A DNA stretch of 64,000 nucleotides from Pisolithus tinctorius (lineage: Eukaryota; Basidiomycota; Agaricomycetes; Boletales; Pisolithaceae), in NCBI GenBank assembly GCA_024663395.1, contig JANFAH010000002.1, positions 3,968,001-4,032,000 on the forward strand, written 5' to 3'. Below the pieces are notes generated by a model, which saw only the letters and a program-made list of their open reading frames with translations, was not told the DNA's origin and ran no database searches. The position numbers were made by a program, and so were the translations under genes. Each line of letters opens with the position of its first letter. Position 1 is the first letter of the stretch. Positions 22,277 to 32,935 of this stretch are shown here, in pieces.

Positions 22277-23605
22277 GCTCAACCGCCCCCGACATATCAC
22301 GTGACATCACGTGACATGCCGGCGGTATTCCAAATTAGAAATGTCGGCGAAGCGCAGGTGGGTGTGGACGAGGCAGTAAAAAAAAACTATTACCGGTGAT
22401 GCACTCCATATGTGTGCCACAAATATAATAGGTGTAAGTTGTGCTACATCTCTTGCTTTTTTGCAGGATCGCGATAGCTTCTTATTGATCATAGGATCTT
22501 CCTGACAGGCCAAGCAGTTCCAGAGTTATCTGCATATTTGTGGGAAGGCCCACCCTTGAGGTCTCGTCGTTGTATCTCGCGTGTTGCTATGCCGTTTCTC
22601 TCGCCTTTCGGGTCCTTTGTTTCCTTCACTCAGCCCTCGTTGGGCACGCCTCATTCATCCAATTCCGTGCGGTTGTTATAGAGATATGACCGTTTTTGTG
22701 TTAGGAATGCTGTGCGATGCTTTTGTGTATACCTCGTGACTGGGTGGTCAGGTTAGTGCGGTTCCCTTTCTCTGCACTCTTAGAGGTGTTCCCTACGATC
22801 TCCCAGTGTTTTTCTGTTGATCCCCCCAGCCGTTGTCGTTCAGGCGACTCTCCTCTCCCCACCTTTGAGGACTTGAGATCGTATCTCACGCGTTTCTCCG
22901 CCGTTCCTCTCGCTTTTTGGGCAGTTTGTTCCCCTCGCTTTATCCTTCCTGGGGATACATTTTTCATCCATTTGCGCGCAGCCACTGTCGAGATATGCCT
23001 GTTTTTGTATTCAGGGGGTGATGAGGCAACTTTGGGTATAGCTCTAGACTGGGTGGTCGAAATGGCGTGGTTCCTGTTTCTGGTGTACGTCTGCGGGTTC
23101 CCTACCATCTGCCATAATTTGCTGTTGATCCCCCCAGCTGTTGTCACTCGAGGGTCTCCCCTCTCCCTCCCCCAGGTGATACCTCACCGGTGTGTATGCT
23201 ATAGCTCGCCCGTTTCGCTGTCCTACTTCTCGCTTTTTCAGATTATGGTACTACTCGACGAGACCTTTCAAATGGTGTATATTTTATGTGTTTTATTTCT
23301 GCTGCTTTCCTTTCTGACATAGGACTACTGTGTTTTTGCCTCGTAGTACGCATTTTTGCATGCTTAGTCAGCACCCAGCAATACATGTGCATACAACTTT
23401 TTATTATACAAAAACAATAGATGGGTTGCAGCTTAGCCAGAGATGACAGACAGTTGGAGCAAGCATCTGTGGGCTCAGGGCCTAAGATAACAAGGGATGT
23501 ATTGTACAGAACATGTGCATCAGACTTGGAAGACACCAAACACTGCAAGAAGATGTGGCTGGCATGTCATGTGATATCATGTGACATGTCAGGGGGCAGT
23601 TGAGC
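22277..23605. mobile_element. 1.3-kb element with ~44-bp imperfect inverted ends
   Basis: GCTCAACCGCCCCCGACATA at 22277 is matched in inverted orientation by the sequence ending at 23605, with about 80% identity over 44 bases. The differences are mostly C/T or G/A. The ends contain repeated CACGTGACAT units (CATGTGAT in the right copy). The interior holds a ~310-bp tandem repeat (22555-23240) and no transposase. No clear target duplication is seen. It may be a non-autonomous DNA transposon; class unknown. Confidence 0.5.
22555..23240 (+). repeat. Tandem repeat, period ~310 bp, about 2.2 copies
   Basis: Blocks recur in the same order: TATCTCGCGTGTT / TATCTCACGCGTTT, GAGATATGACCGTTTTTGT / GAGATATGCCTGTTTTTGT, GACTGGGTGGTC twice, and TGTTGATCCCCCCAGC twice, about 300-310 bases apart. 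A third partial copy starts near 23165. An open frame at 22717-23322 crosses the repeat but has no family features and is probably fortuitous. Confidence 0.65.
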
Positions 23606-23690
23606 ATGGGAAGCTAAGTCTCCCTGCCAGCCCACCCATGCTCACAGCAGACACATTCCAGATCACCAGTTTGTCATCAACTCACCCATG

Positions 23691-24183
23691 CATCAGGAAA
23701 ATAACACATTACTATTTTTGACTTTTTGTGACTAATGTGACTTTTTGGGAAGGAATCTACTATCATTACCCATGTCCTGCAGGCATGGCTGCACTGTTCT
23801 TGCTGATTTTGGTCTTGTTCAAACCACCTAATTCATAGCTTTCAGTAGATACCACATACATTCAAATTGATGGAGGTTCCAAAGAGATATTGTGATTTTT
23901 CTCTCAGACAGTGTGCATCACACCAATGGCTCAATATCTCTGAATTTTCAGACATTTTCTAGTCTTCTTGGCTTAGATATATCATCACTTAGTTGTCTCA
24001 ATATATTCTGTTCTCTTTTCATTCTTCAAAATGCTGTATATGGTCAAAAAAAAAGTACAGATAGTAGGTTCCTTCCCAAAAAGTCACAAATAGTCACAAT
24101 AGTCACAAAATGCCAAAAAAGTCACAAAACGCCAAAAAAAGTCACAAAAAGGTCAAAAATAGTAAAGGGTTAATTTCCTGATG
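23691..24183. mobile_element. Miniature inverted-repeat element related to the Plavaka termini
   Basis: The 5' end (CATCAGGAAAATAACACATT, then ACTATTTTTGAC) is matched inverted at the 3' end (GTCAAAAATAGTAA, then TTAATTTCCTGATG). This gives inverted arms of about 45 bases that extend more loosely through GACTTTTTGGGAAGG / CCTTCCCAAAAAGTC. Subterminal GTCACAAA/TAGTCACAA motifs repeat at the right side (24080-24160). The last 14 bases equal those at 5445-5458 of the Plavaka element, so this is probably a non-autonomous relative. Interior 300 bp has no coding capacity. Confidence 0.65.
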
Positions 24184-24612
24184 TGCCATGACACTGCCAG
24201 CTCCCTCCTTGTATGGACACATGCTCGTGATCATATTTTAGTGAATAGTATGTAGTTCAGTATCAGTCACAGTTTCAGCTGTATGACTGCATGTGTCTGC
24301 ATTCCTAAGTGTGTTAAACACTGCAGTGTTTAATTGACCAACCTTGTTCCTCCAGTTTTGGTGGCACCAGCCATGCTGTCAAGTGTCCCCACCAGTGACC
24401 AGCCATCAGGACTGTTGGAGTGAAACAACCCCTGTCCTTACTTGGACTTAGGCATGTGATCATGTCGCTTACATAAGCTGTTAGAGCGCACCCATACACT
24501 AGTAAAATTTACCTAGTCCCTCAGTGGCTTGACAGACTACTGAGGGTGAGTACACTTCTACATAGATAGAATACCCTTACTAACTTGTATAGTTCCCTAC
24601 AGGTACTATACT
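24184..24612. other. CpG-poor repeat remnant left of the solo LTR
   Basis: No gene. It contains a hairpin CCCTCAGTGG...GACTACTGAGGG (about 24520-24548) that recurs at 33486, 34030 and 34120, and the ATACT target-duplication copy at 24608-24612. Confidence 0.4.
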
Positions 24613-24815
24613 TGTCATAACTGTGCATTCACTTTAGGTCTTTACTCACTCCACACCCTCTTCTGCCAGTCATTCACTCACTCCACACCAACTCTGCCCA
24701 ACTTCTGTTGGTTACAAGCCATCTCTGCTCTGACTGCTGTTGGACTTGTGTTGCTCTCCTACCGGACCGAGCGGACCATTCTCTGAGGGGTCATGTGACT
24801 ACCTTCAGACATCTC
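24613..24815 (-). repeat. Solo LTR of A family (older, minus orientation), left piece
   Basis: 24613-24810 matches the reverse complement of the element A LTR from its first base (TGTCATAACTGTGCATTC aligns to TGTCACGACCGTGCGTTC). The match continues at 32941-33472 after the inserted element A. The joined LTR is flanked by ATACT at 24608-24612 and 33473-33477, a perfect 5-bp target duplication, so it is a solo LTR that predates element A. It has lost most CpGs compared with element A. Confidence 0.9.
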
Positions 24816-25528
24816 TGTCAAGTCCGGGCCTACTCCGACCAACTCCGACGCTATATAAGGTCTAGAGAGGGGTTTGGAAGCAAGTCCGACACAGAAGAAC
24901 AGAACTCCAACTAGCGGAGTGTCGGCAGGAACAAAGACCGCCGAGACAAAGGCGGAGCAGAGTGAGGGCGTCAGGTTTAGCTCGTGCGCTACCCCCTTGC
25001 ACAATCTCAGCCCTCGTATTTCAGAGGGAGAGTACAGATGGAGAGTCGGAGACAAGTCCAACAGACAGAAGACAGAGTCAGGAGGAGTAGGAACTAAGTT
25101 GATATTCGTACTGGAGAACAGCGGAGTATAGTACATGCTTTTATACTGCTATGGAGGTACAGTAATCGGAATTGGAACTGACATACAGAGACTCATAAAT
25201 TTTCAAGTAAAATTTCCTGGACGACGAATGAAGGGTAGACGGAGGACATATGAACGGGTAACACAGATCATTCAGAAAAGGAAATAGTCCAGGCGCTGGA
25301 CCATGCGGTGAGTGCACTGCGGAGTACCTGACTGCGAAGGTAGTCACATGACCCCTCAGAGAATGGACCGCCTGGTCTGGTAGGAGGGAACACAAGTCTG
25401 ACAGCAGTCGGAGCGGAGATGGTTTGTAGCCAGCAGAAGTTGGGCAGAGTTGGTGCGGAGCGAGTGAACGAGTGGTGGAGTAGGATGCGGAGTACATAGG
25501 GACTCATAATGAACGCACGGTCGTGACA
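24816..25528 (-). repeat. Element A 3' LTR (left)
   Basis: 713 bp, begins TGTCAAGTCC and ends GGTCGTGACA on the plus strand. On the element strand it carries TATATAGCG as promoter (complement near 24850). It differs from the right LTR at roughly 30 positions, all of which I saw as transitions and nearly all at CpG. The adjacent inner side (25529-25547) reads AAGGGGGGGGCAC on the element strand, a polypurine tract for plus-strand priming. Confidence 0.93.
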
Positions 25529-25547
25529 GTGCCCCCCCCTTAGGGCC
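25529..25547 (-). promoter_or_regulatory. Polypurine tract of element A
   Basis: On the element strand GGCCCTAAGGGGGGGGCAC ends directly at the 3' LTR. The same tract lies next to the A2 LTR at 54260-54278. Confidence 0.7.
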
Positions 25548-25723
25548 TGAACCCCTGAAGGCTGCATGTTCGGGACAAGATCAACACGAGTTGATCATTT
25601 GAAATTACTTTGATGCCTCGAGGATGATGGCTTTAGCCACAGCGGAGCCCCATCGGAGTTCGAAGTACCACTTAAAAACACATGTTAGGGTACCGAACCT
25701 TCATACCTTCTTCCCTCACCACC

Positions 25724-26977
25724 ATGTCTTCCCAGCGCGAGAACACAACCCCCCAGCCAACCCCAGGCCACTCCCGCGACTACTCCCAAGTCGCGGATGA
25801 CACATTGGTCGTCCTTACCAACGACTCGACCGACACTGAGCACGAGAAGAACGCAGAGAAGGCACGTCGGCGAGCGGAGGCGGAGCAGAAAGAGAAAGAG
25901 CACGAGGCAGAGTGCAAGGCCAAATGGGAGGAGGCCAGATGACGAAAGGCAGAGGAGGCACGGTTGGAGGCGGAGCGGAGGAAGAGAGCGGAAGAGGAGG
26001 AGGAGGCTCGAAGGAAGAAGGCAGCAGAGGAGGAGGCAGAAAGGCAAAGGCAGAGAGCGGCAGAAGAGGCAGAGAAGCACAGGCAGAGGGCCTCTCAGGA
26101 GAGGGCCCAGGCCAGGCAGGATGAGGCCATGCAGAGGTGAGTGACAGAACCCTACGAGTCAGGCAGTGCTGACTTGTACTTTCATCTCAGGTTAAGCAGT
26201 GCGGTCTATGACGTCAACACCGCCCAGAGGGTCCCTGGGACCTCTGTGGTGGTTACCGTGACCAGGCGGCCCCCCTGCACTCGCTGCATAGTGAGTCTGA
26301 TGGCAGGCCAGTGCGAGCCAGGACAAGGCAAGACCAGGGCCTGCATGCCCTGTCATAACAAAAAGAAGACCTGCAGCTGGACGCAGGAAGAGACGGCGGC
26401 GGGACCTTCGCGGAAGAGGGCAGGGACAGGGAGCTCCCAAGGGGAGAAGAAGAAGAAGCCACGAGGGAAGGGGAAGGCGAGGGCAACAGAGATGGAGGAG
26501 GCGGACGATGAGCGGGAGGTAGGTGGAGAAGAAGACGAGCCTGCGACCCCACTCAAGGGTCCCTCGGGTGCAGGAGTCCACATGCAGTGGGTGGAGTGGG
26601 AGCGCGAGCGACAGCTGCAAGCCATGGAGAGGCAGGCCGAAGCGCACGAGACCGCTGTGCTGGCCTTTGAGAGGATGGCAGAGGCAGTGGAGCGGATGGC
26701 GGTGGCTGCAGAGCAGACTGCTGACGAGTGGGCGCTGTACCGCACCTGGGCAGAGTGGGCAGAGATGAGGAGGAGGGAGGATGCGCGAGAGGCCAGGATG
26801 GCTGAGCTTGAGCGCAGTGGTGGAGGATGGAAGAGACCTCAGTTGGAGGCGGAGGACAAGAATGAGGAAGCGGACAAAGGTGCGGAGGGGGATAACGAGG
26901 AAGAAGAAGAAGTTGGAGGAGAGAAGGAAGGCGGAGAAGAACAGGAGGGTGGCAGAGGACAAGCGATGGAAGAGTAG
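25724..26977 (+). pseudogene. Antisense Zn(II)2Cys6-like gene of element A, one in-frame stop
   Basis: Encoded on the strand opposite to gag-pol, between pol and the 3' LTR. Exons 25724-26136 and 26191-26977 with a 54-bp GT-AG intron; 399 codons. The ATG at 25724 begins a Ser/Thr/Pro-rich head. A strongly charged Arg/Glu coiled-coil region follows, then the intron. After it comes a six-cysteine cluster C-x2-C-x8-C-x9-C-x2-C-x6-C followed by KR-rich sequence, and a long acidic C-terminus with another coiled coil (repeated ERMAEA/ERMAVA). The layout resembles fungal binuclear zinc-cluster DNA-binding proteins. TGA at 25940-25942 interrupts the first exon; the A2 copy has TGA TGA at the equivalent TGA CGA, so the ancestor was probably CGA CGA. 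Introns on this strand would survive retrotransposition because the genomic RNA carries only their complement. No function is known. Confidence 0.75.
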
Positions 26978-26993
26978 AGTAGTTTTGTTTTGT

Positions 26994-27022
26994 TTTTTCT
27001 TTTTCTTTTTCTTTTTCTTTTT
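26994..27022 (+). repeat. CTTTTT microsatellite downstream of the antisense gene
   Basis: About five CTTTTT units; on the element strand this is a purine run AAAAAG. The A2 copy has a 20-base T run at the same place (55741-55762). Confidence 0.7.
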
Positions 27023-27182
27023 GTCTTTAGTTTGTATATTTTGTACTACTACGAGATAGGCTTGTGATTTTGTTTGTGACTCTGAGAAGTGAAACGGATA
27101 AGCGGAGAAAGTTCTAAAGTACTTAAGGTAGTTTGGTAAGAGGTGGAGTTGGCCCACAGAGGAAGTTTATGTTGGCGGAGTA

Positions 27183-30100
27183 TTATGGTGGAGGTTGGTA
27201 CGGGCCAGGTTTATGCGGATAGCGTTCATGGAAAGCGGATACTATGTCGGAAGCGTGACCCAGCTCGGTTGCAAGCAACCAAGAGGTTTCTTCGTCGGTG
27301 TTCTTGTAACCAGCCGAGCGGACTAGATACAAGAGTTGACAATGGCGGCAACGGCGGTCCACCTTAGAGTCAAGTATCTCTGATACTTCGTACTCAAGGT
27401 CACCATTGACATTTACTGGTGAAGGCGGAGGCTGTTGTCAGTTTGGGAAAGGGTTAGCCGCTGCGGCTTCCAGTTGTGAGACGTGGAAGACCGGATGTAC
27501 CGAGTGCATAGAGTCAGGGAGCTTAAGGGTGACAGAATGCATACCTGGCCTGGCCAGGATGGTGAACGGACCTAAGTACTTTTCGGAGAGTTTTTCCGAA
27601 GGATGGGTGGAGCGGAAGTACTTGGCTTTGACGTAGGCCTGTTCTCCAACCTTGAACTCAGGCGGAGGTATGTGTTTAGCATCTGCTGGACCCTGGTAGT
27701 GCTGTTGAGCGGCAGACATTTCGGAGCGGAGGAAGTCATGAAGGGCGGAGAGCTCAATGACATAGTCATGAGCCCTTGGGGAAGTGAAGTCTTGGTCAGG
27801 GACCACAGATAGGTTTGGATGGTATCCCTTGTTAGCAAAGAAAGGGGAAACTCCAGTAGTCGCACTTGGTGCATTGTTGAAAGCAAACTCTGCTAGGGGT
27901 AACAGCTCAGCCCAATTGTCTTGTTGGTAGTTACAGTAGACACGAAGGTACTGCTCGAGGGTCTGGTTCGTTCGCTCGGTCTGGCCATCACCTTCTGGGT
28001 GGTAACCCAAAGTGAAGTGAAGGCACATATCAAGGGCCTTTCCTAGAGAGCGGAAGAAGTGTGAGACGAACTCAGGACCTCTGTCGGAGGTGACATTAGC
28101 TGGTACTCCGTGCTTGGAGAAGACATGGGTAAGGAAGAGCTTGGCGAGTTCGGTGGAGGTGATGGAGTCGTGGGTGGGGATGAACACTGCTTGCTTTGAG
28201 AGGTGATCCACTACCATGAGTATGGCGGAGTAGCCATCGGAGTTGGGGAGGTGTTTGATGAAGTCCATGGAGATGGAGTTCCAAGGTCTCTCTGGGACAG
28301 GGAGTTGCTTCAGTAGACCATAAGGGCGGTGGCACAGAGTTTTGCTCCGTCCACAGGCAGTGCAAGACCTGATGTATTCCTTTATGTCGGAGCGGAGGTT
28401 GGGCCACACGTAGTCCCTGTGGACGAGTTCTAAGGTGCAGTTTTGCCCGAAATGGCCTGCTAGAGGATGATCATACTTGAACCAAAGCACTCGGAGGTGG
28501 AGGTCATCAATGTCAGGGACAAAGATACAACCGTCAAGGCAGAGTAGACTGTCGGAGTCCAGGGACCACCGAGGCTTAGTCGGAATTGGAAGATGGCTGG
28601 CGGAGACAGGATTGGAGGGTAGGGCGGAGATGATGTCAGAGTGCAAGCACTCAACATCGAAGACCATGGCAGTGTGGAGCACAGGTGTCATGAGGGTAGT
28701 GGTACAGAGGGACGACACGAGTTGCTCCTGTGTAAACATAGGGTGGAGATTGTGAGGATTTACCTGCGCATAGTCCCTATCCCCCCCTTTTGGGTAGATG
28801 TCCCAATGTTGCGTAAGTGCGTCGGGTTTGGCTCCTAGGTGGCCAGGTCGGAAGCAGATGGAAAGATTGAACTGGGAAAGGTACTCTGACCAGCGGGCCT
28901 GTCGATGGGTGAGAACCTTAGAGGTGGAAAAATACTCAAGGTTTTTGTGGTCCGTCACCACATTGACAGGTAAGGTGGAGCCTTCTAAGTAATGCCGCCA
29001 ATGGCGGAAGGCCTTGAAGATAGCCAACAGCTCCTTGTCATGGGTATCATAGTTGAGTTCTGGCGCATTCATGGTGTGGGAGTAGAAAGTGACTGGGCAG
29101 AGTTCACCGTCGGAGCAGGTGACCGACAAAATGCCAGCAATGGCATAGTTGGAGGCATCGGTTTCCACTGTAAGCGGAGCGTCAGGGACCCAATGAGTGA
29201 GAATAGGAGCGGAGCTGAAGGCATCCTTCAGGCGGAGGAAAGCGGAGCGGCACTCTTCGGAAAAGTTCCAAGGAGCACCCTTTCACGTGAGGTGAGTGAG
29301 TGGAACGACGATGTTGGAGTAGTTATTAATGAATTGTCTATAGAAATTTGCGAAACCAAGGAAAGACTGGATGTCTCGCACCTTCTGCGGCTCAGGCCAG
29401 TCGCGGACTGCCTGGACCTTCTCAGCAGACATGGTGAGGCCAGAGGGAGAAAGAACATAACCGAGGTACTCGACGGAGTTGGAGTGAAACTCGCACTTCT
29501 CTGGCTTGGCATAAAGGCCATGCTTTCGAAGGCGGCAGAGTACCTCTTTTATGTGTTCGCAATGCGACTCCATGTCCTGCGAATAGATTAAGATGTCATT
29601 GAGGTACACCACGACGCAGACATCGAGCATGTCTGCAAAGATGCTATTGATGAATCGCTGGAAGGCTGCAGGCACATTAGTCAGACCGAATGGCATTACC
29701 CGCCACTCGTAAGAACCATAATGAGTGCGGAATGCTGTCTTCCATTCATCTCTGTCTGCGATGCCGACTAGATGATAGGCATGGTGGAGGTCGATCTTGG
29801 TATAGACTTTAGCGCGGCTTGGAGAGTCGAGTAGGTTGGAGATGAGCGGCAGCGGATAGTGGTCTTTTTTCGTGATTTTATTGAGTCCTCGATAGTCTAT
29901 GCAGTGGCAGAGTGAACTGTCCTTCTTCTTTACGAAGAGGACAGGGGCACCGTGAGCGGAGGTGGATTGTTTGATGAAACCATAGCCAAGATGCTCGTCA
30001 ATGAAGGTGTGGAGAGCTTCAAGCTCTGGCGGAGAAAGAGAGTAGATCGTGCCAATGGGCGGAGAGGCTCCTTCCTCAAGGTTGATCTTGAGATCGAATG

Positions 30101-30887
30101 AGCGGTGTGGCAGAAGTTCTGTGGCCTTGTCTTTACTAAAGATGTCGGCAAACTCGCGATACTCAGGAGGGACCGAAGAGAGGTCAGGAGGCGGAGATGA
30201 AGCGGAGGACGCACGAAGCTTCACATCATCAGCGGAAAGCTGTAAGCGGAACTGTCTAGAGCCAGGGAGAGCACAGGCTCTGACATATGCAGCAGCATTG
30301 ATGAGTGAGACAAGTGGAGTGGAGCGCGGCGAGTCTGTCGGAGGTGCAGTCAGAGCTGCACATGGAGCAGAGGTCGCAGCGGAAGATGACGAAGGTGCCT
30401 GGGGCATCGGCATTCCCTGTAACGATGGTTTGAACGATATACTGCCCAATACCCAGTCAATCAACGGATTGAAGTGGGTGAGCCAGTTGTGTCCTAGTAC
30501 CAGCGAACATGAAGAATCCAATGGAGTAACATAAAATGAAACGGAATTGACATCGCCGGAAGGAAGGCGGAGGGAAAGATCTACCTCTTGAGAAATGACA
30601 GTTTTTGTACTACCATCGAACAAGCGGAGCGGAATTGGTGGAGAAACGGAGGAAACAGGAATGGCATATTTCTTAATTACAGACGGGTCTACGAAGCAAT
30701 GAGAAGAACCAGAATCGATCAACGCAGAAAAAGTATCAACAGAATAATCCAGAAGAGTTACAGACGGAAGTAAAGAGTTGGGACTAGAAAGAGCAGACGC
30801 GTTGAGTCAGATGTCCAGTGGCACACAGTTGGGTTCAATGCTTCCTCCAGGCTGTGCGAGCTCCCTGGAGGAGCGGACTAATTTTTT
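27183..30887 (-). pseudogene. Element A pol: protease, RT, RNase H, integrase, chromodomain
   Basis: One frame from the frameshift site at 30887 to TAA at 27183-27185. Order: aspartic protease (LIDSGSSHCF), reverse transcriptase, RNase H (ETDASNYAIAGIL), integrase with HHCC zinc finger and the DDE triad (VTSDRGPEFVSHFF, GDGQTERTNQTLEQ), and a C-terminal chromodomain ([28 protein letters not shown]). Chromodomains steer integration to marked chromatin. Stops: TGA at 30809-30807, 29285-29283 (after THLT, where element C has Arg) and 27440-27438 (just before the chromodomain). The RT box reads YLND instead of YLDD (AAT at 29600-29598), which would abolish polymerase activity. It is expressed as a gag-pol fusion by -1 frameshifting if functional. 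Confidence 0.92.
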
Positions 30888-32161
30888 GGCTCTGCCTGCT
30901 CTGCAGGCGGAGTAGGCAGAGTTCCAGCCATAGCTGCACGGGCTTTGGCTGCGTGAGAGGTGGACTTGGGACAGTCCTTAGCAGAGTGGCCAGCCTTGCC
31001 ACAGAAGAGGCAGAGGTTGTTTTTCATCCTGCGCTGGCGCTCAGCAGAGGTGAGTTTGCCATCTTTACCCAGAAGGTGGGCAATATTGGACTTGGATGTG
31101 TTGGACTTGGGCAGATCTTTCTGCTTGCCCTTGCCCTTGGCGTCAGACTTTTGAGTGGAGGCGGAGGACGACGATTTAGACTTGTTGTCAGAGTTGGAGG
31201 GCCGTGACTTGTCGGAGGTGGACTTGGTGGTACGTGAGACTTCCGCTTTGCGCTCCCAGTAGCATGCATCGATGGTCTGGGTGAGTTCGCGGAGTTGTGC
31301 GAGGGTAGAGGGTTTTCTGATGCGAGCGATCTCATCCTTGATGCGGTCTGGAAGTCCGCTATAGAAGCGGTGGCGGAGTGCACTGACACCATAGTCCTTG
31401 ACCTGTGAAGCCCAGCGATTGAACTCCACAACGTATTTGGTAATACGAGAACCGTCCTTCATGGTAAGGTTCTCGAGTTGTTGGATGGCATCTGCTATAG
31501 CATCGTGCGGACCAAAATTAGCTGTGAGCTCTTGTAAGAACTCATGGTAGTCATCCATCCAGAGCGGGCGGTCATAGTTGTCGGGGTTTAGCAAATCTGG
31601 CTTGAACCAAGCCAGGGCCATACCCTTAAGATAAGATTGAGCGAAGGTAACCTTTGCTCTGTCAGAGCGGAATGCGCAAGGGCGGTCTTGGAAGTTCAGC
31701 TCGCATTGGATGAGGAACTCGCGGAGCTTCTTGGGGTCGGAGCCGTTGAAGGTGTCAGGCTTGCGGACTTTGGTTTTCAGAGCGGAGTCCCCAGTGCGCA
31801 AGCTAGACCGTGCAAGTGCATGGACAGCTCTAGCAAGAGCTACGAGGGGATCCTCTGGTGGCTCAGCCAGGTCTTCGGGGACATCCCCGTCACCGCTGCC
31901 CCCGCCATCGGGATCACCATCAGGATAGTCAGGGTCGGGGTTGGGCCCATCACCTCGGTTACGAGGAGATGGAGTGTGAAAGGCTGTTGGGTGTAGGTCG
32001 GAGCAACCAGCTTGTGAAGCGCTTTCGCCTTCAGCGCGAGAGCGGCGTCGAGCGGAGAAGGATTGGAACTGTTCGACGACGGAAGGGAGTCGACACGGAT
32101 TAGCTAGCACTGCAGTGAGGTTCTCAGCAACCTCTCTTTGGGATTGAGCTCAAGTTCTCAT
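30878..32161 (-). pseudogene. Element A gag with CCHC zinc knuckle, one early stop
   Basis: The frame runs from ATG at 32161-32159 to TAG at 30878-30880 (427 aa). TGA at 32152-32150 follows the third codon, so translation would have to bypass it. Capsid-type domain: PDTFNGSDPKKLREFL, CELNFQDRP, YLKGMALAWF, FNRWASQVKDYG, SGLPDRIKDEI. A Ser/Lys-rich linker follows, then the nucleocapsid knuckle C-x2-C-x4-H-x4-C (CLFCGKAGHSAKDC). Gag forms the particle and packages RNA. It ends at a slippery heptamer directly before the stop. Confidence 0.92.
30881..30887 (-). promoter_or_regulatory. -1 ribosomal frameshift site A_AAA_AAT before gag stop (element A)
   Basis: On the element strand the gag codons read CCA AAA AAT TAG; A_AAA_AAT fits the XXXYYYZ slippery rule. 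The pol frame is -1 relative to gag and open from this point. Confidence 0.7.
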
Positions 32162-32222
32162 AATGATGTAAGTTTTTTCGGAGGATGGAAATGAGATCAT
32201 ACAAGTGTGAGTACAAATATAC

Positions 32223-32935
32223 TGTCAAGTCCGGGCCTACTCCGACCAATTCCGACACTATATAAGGTCTAGAGAGGGGTTCGGAAGCAAGTCTGACACA
32301 GAAGAACAGAACTCCGACTAGCGGAGTGTCGGCAGGAACAAAGACCGCCGAGACAAAGGCAGAGCGGAGTGAGGGCATCGGGTTTAGCTCGTGCACTACC
32401 CCCTTGCATGATCTCAGCCCTCGTATTTCAGAGGGAGAGTACAGATGGAGAGTTGGAGACAAGTCCGACAGACAGAAGACAGAGTCAGGAGGAGTAGGAA
32501 CTAAGTTGATATTTGTACTGGAGAACAGCAGAGTATAGTACATGCTTTTATACTGCTACGGAGGTACAGTAATCGGAATTGGAACTGACATACGGAGACT
32601 CATAAATTTTCAAGTAAAATTTCCTGGACGACAAATGAAGGGTAGACAGAGGACATACAAACAGGTAACACAGATCATTCAGAAAAGGAAATAGTCCAGG
32701 CACTGGACCATGCGGTGAGTGCACTGCGGAGTACCTGACTGCAAAGGTAGTCACATGACCCCTCAGAGAACGGACTGCCCGGTCCGGTAGGAGGGAACAC
32801 AAGTCTGACAGCAGTTGGAGCGGAGATGGTTCATAGCCAGCAGAAGTTGGGCAGAGTTGGTGCAGAGCGAGTGAACGAGTGGTGGAGTAGGATGCGGAGT
32901 ACATAGGGACTCATAATGAACGCACGGTCGTGACA
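32223..32935 (-). repeat. Element A 5' LTR (right)
   Basis: 713 bp, same length as the left LTR, with direct orientation. On the element strand it ends at 32223 and is followed by GTATATTTGTACTCACAC and ACTTGTATGA. This leader motif is shared with element C and F, and no TGG-type primer site is seen. Confidence 0.93.

Larger units (their letters stand above)
24816..32935 (-). mobile_element. Element A: complete Ty3/Gypsy chromovirus, 8.1 kb, minus strand
   Basis: Two 713-bp direct LTRs (24816-25528 and 32223-32935) bound by TG...CA enclose gag, a pol in the -1 frame ending in a chromodomain, and an extra gene on the opposite strand. ATCTC at 24811-24815 and 32936-32940 is the target duplication. 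It inserted into an older solo LTR of its own family. Coding regions contain in-frame TGA stops in gag (32150-32152) and pol (30807-30809, 29283-29285, 27438-27440), and one RT catalytic residue is changed, so it is not autonomous now. Confidence 0.95.

Noticed and set aside
22717..23322. 201-aa open frame over the 310-bp tandem repeat
   Set aside because: Hydrophobic low-information translation of repeat DNA; frame chance is raised by the repeat.
23691..24183. Direct member of the Plavaka element at 1-5458
   Set aside because: Only the terminal 14 bases are identical; the subterminal motif is GTCACAAA rather than GGATAGTCA, so it is a relative, not a deletion derivative.
26994..27022. Poly-A tail of a retroposed cDNA
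   Set aside because: The T run lies downstream of the plus-strand gene in the wrong orientation for a tail, and the gene keeps its intron.
26192..27157. 321-aa minus-strand open frame over the antisense gene
   Set aside because: Composition is the reverse image of an Arg/Glu-rich repeat, with no domain; the plus-strand gene has introns and a zinc cluster.
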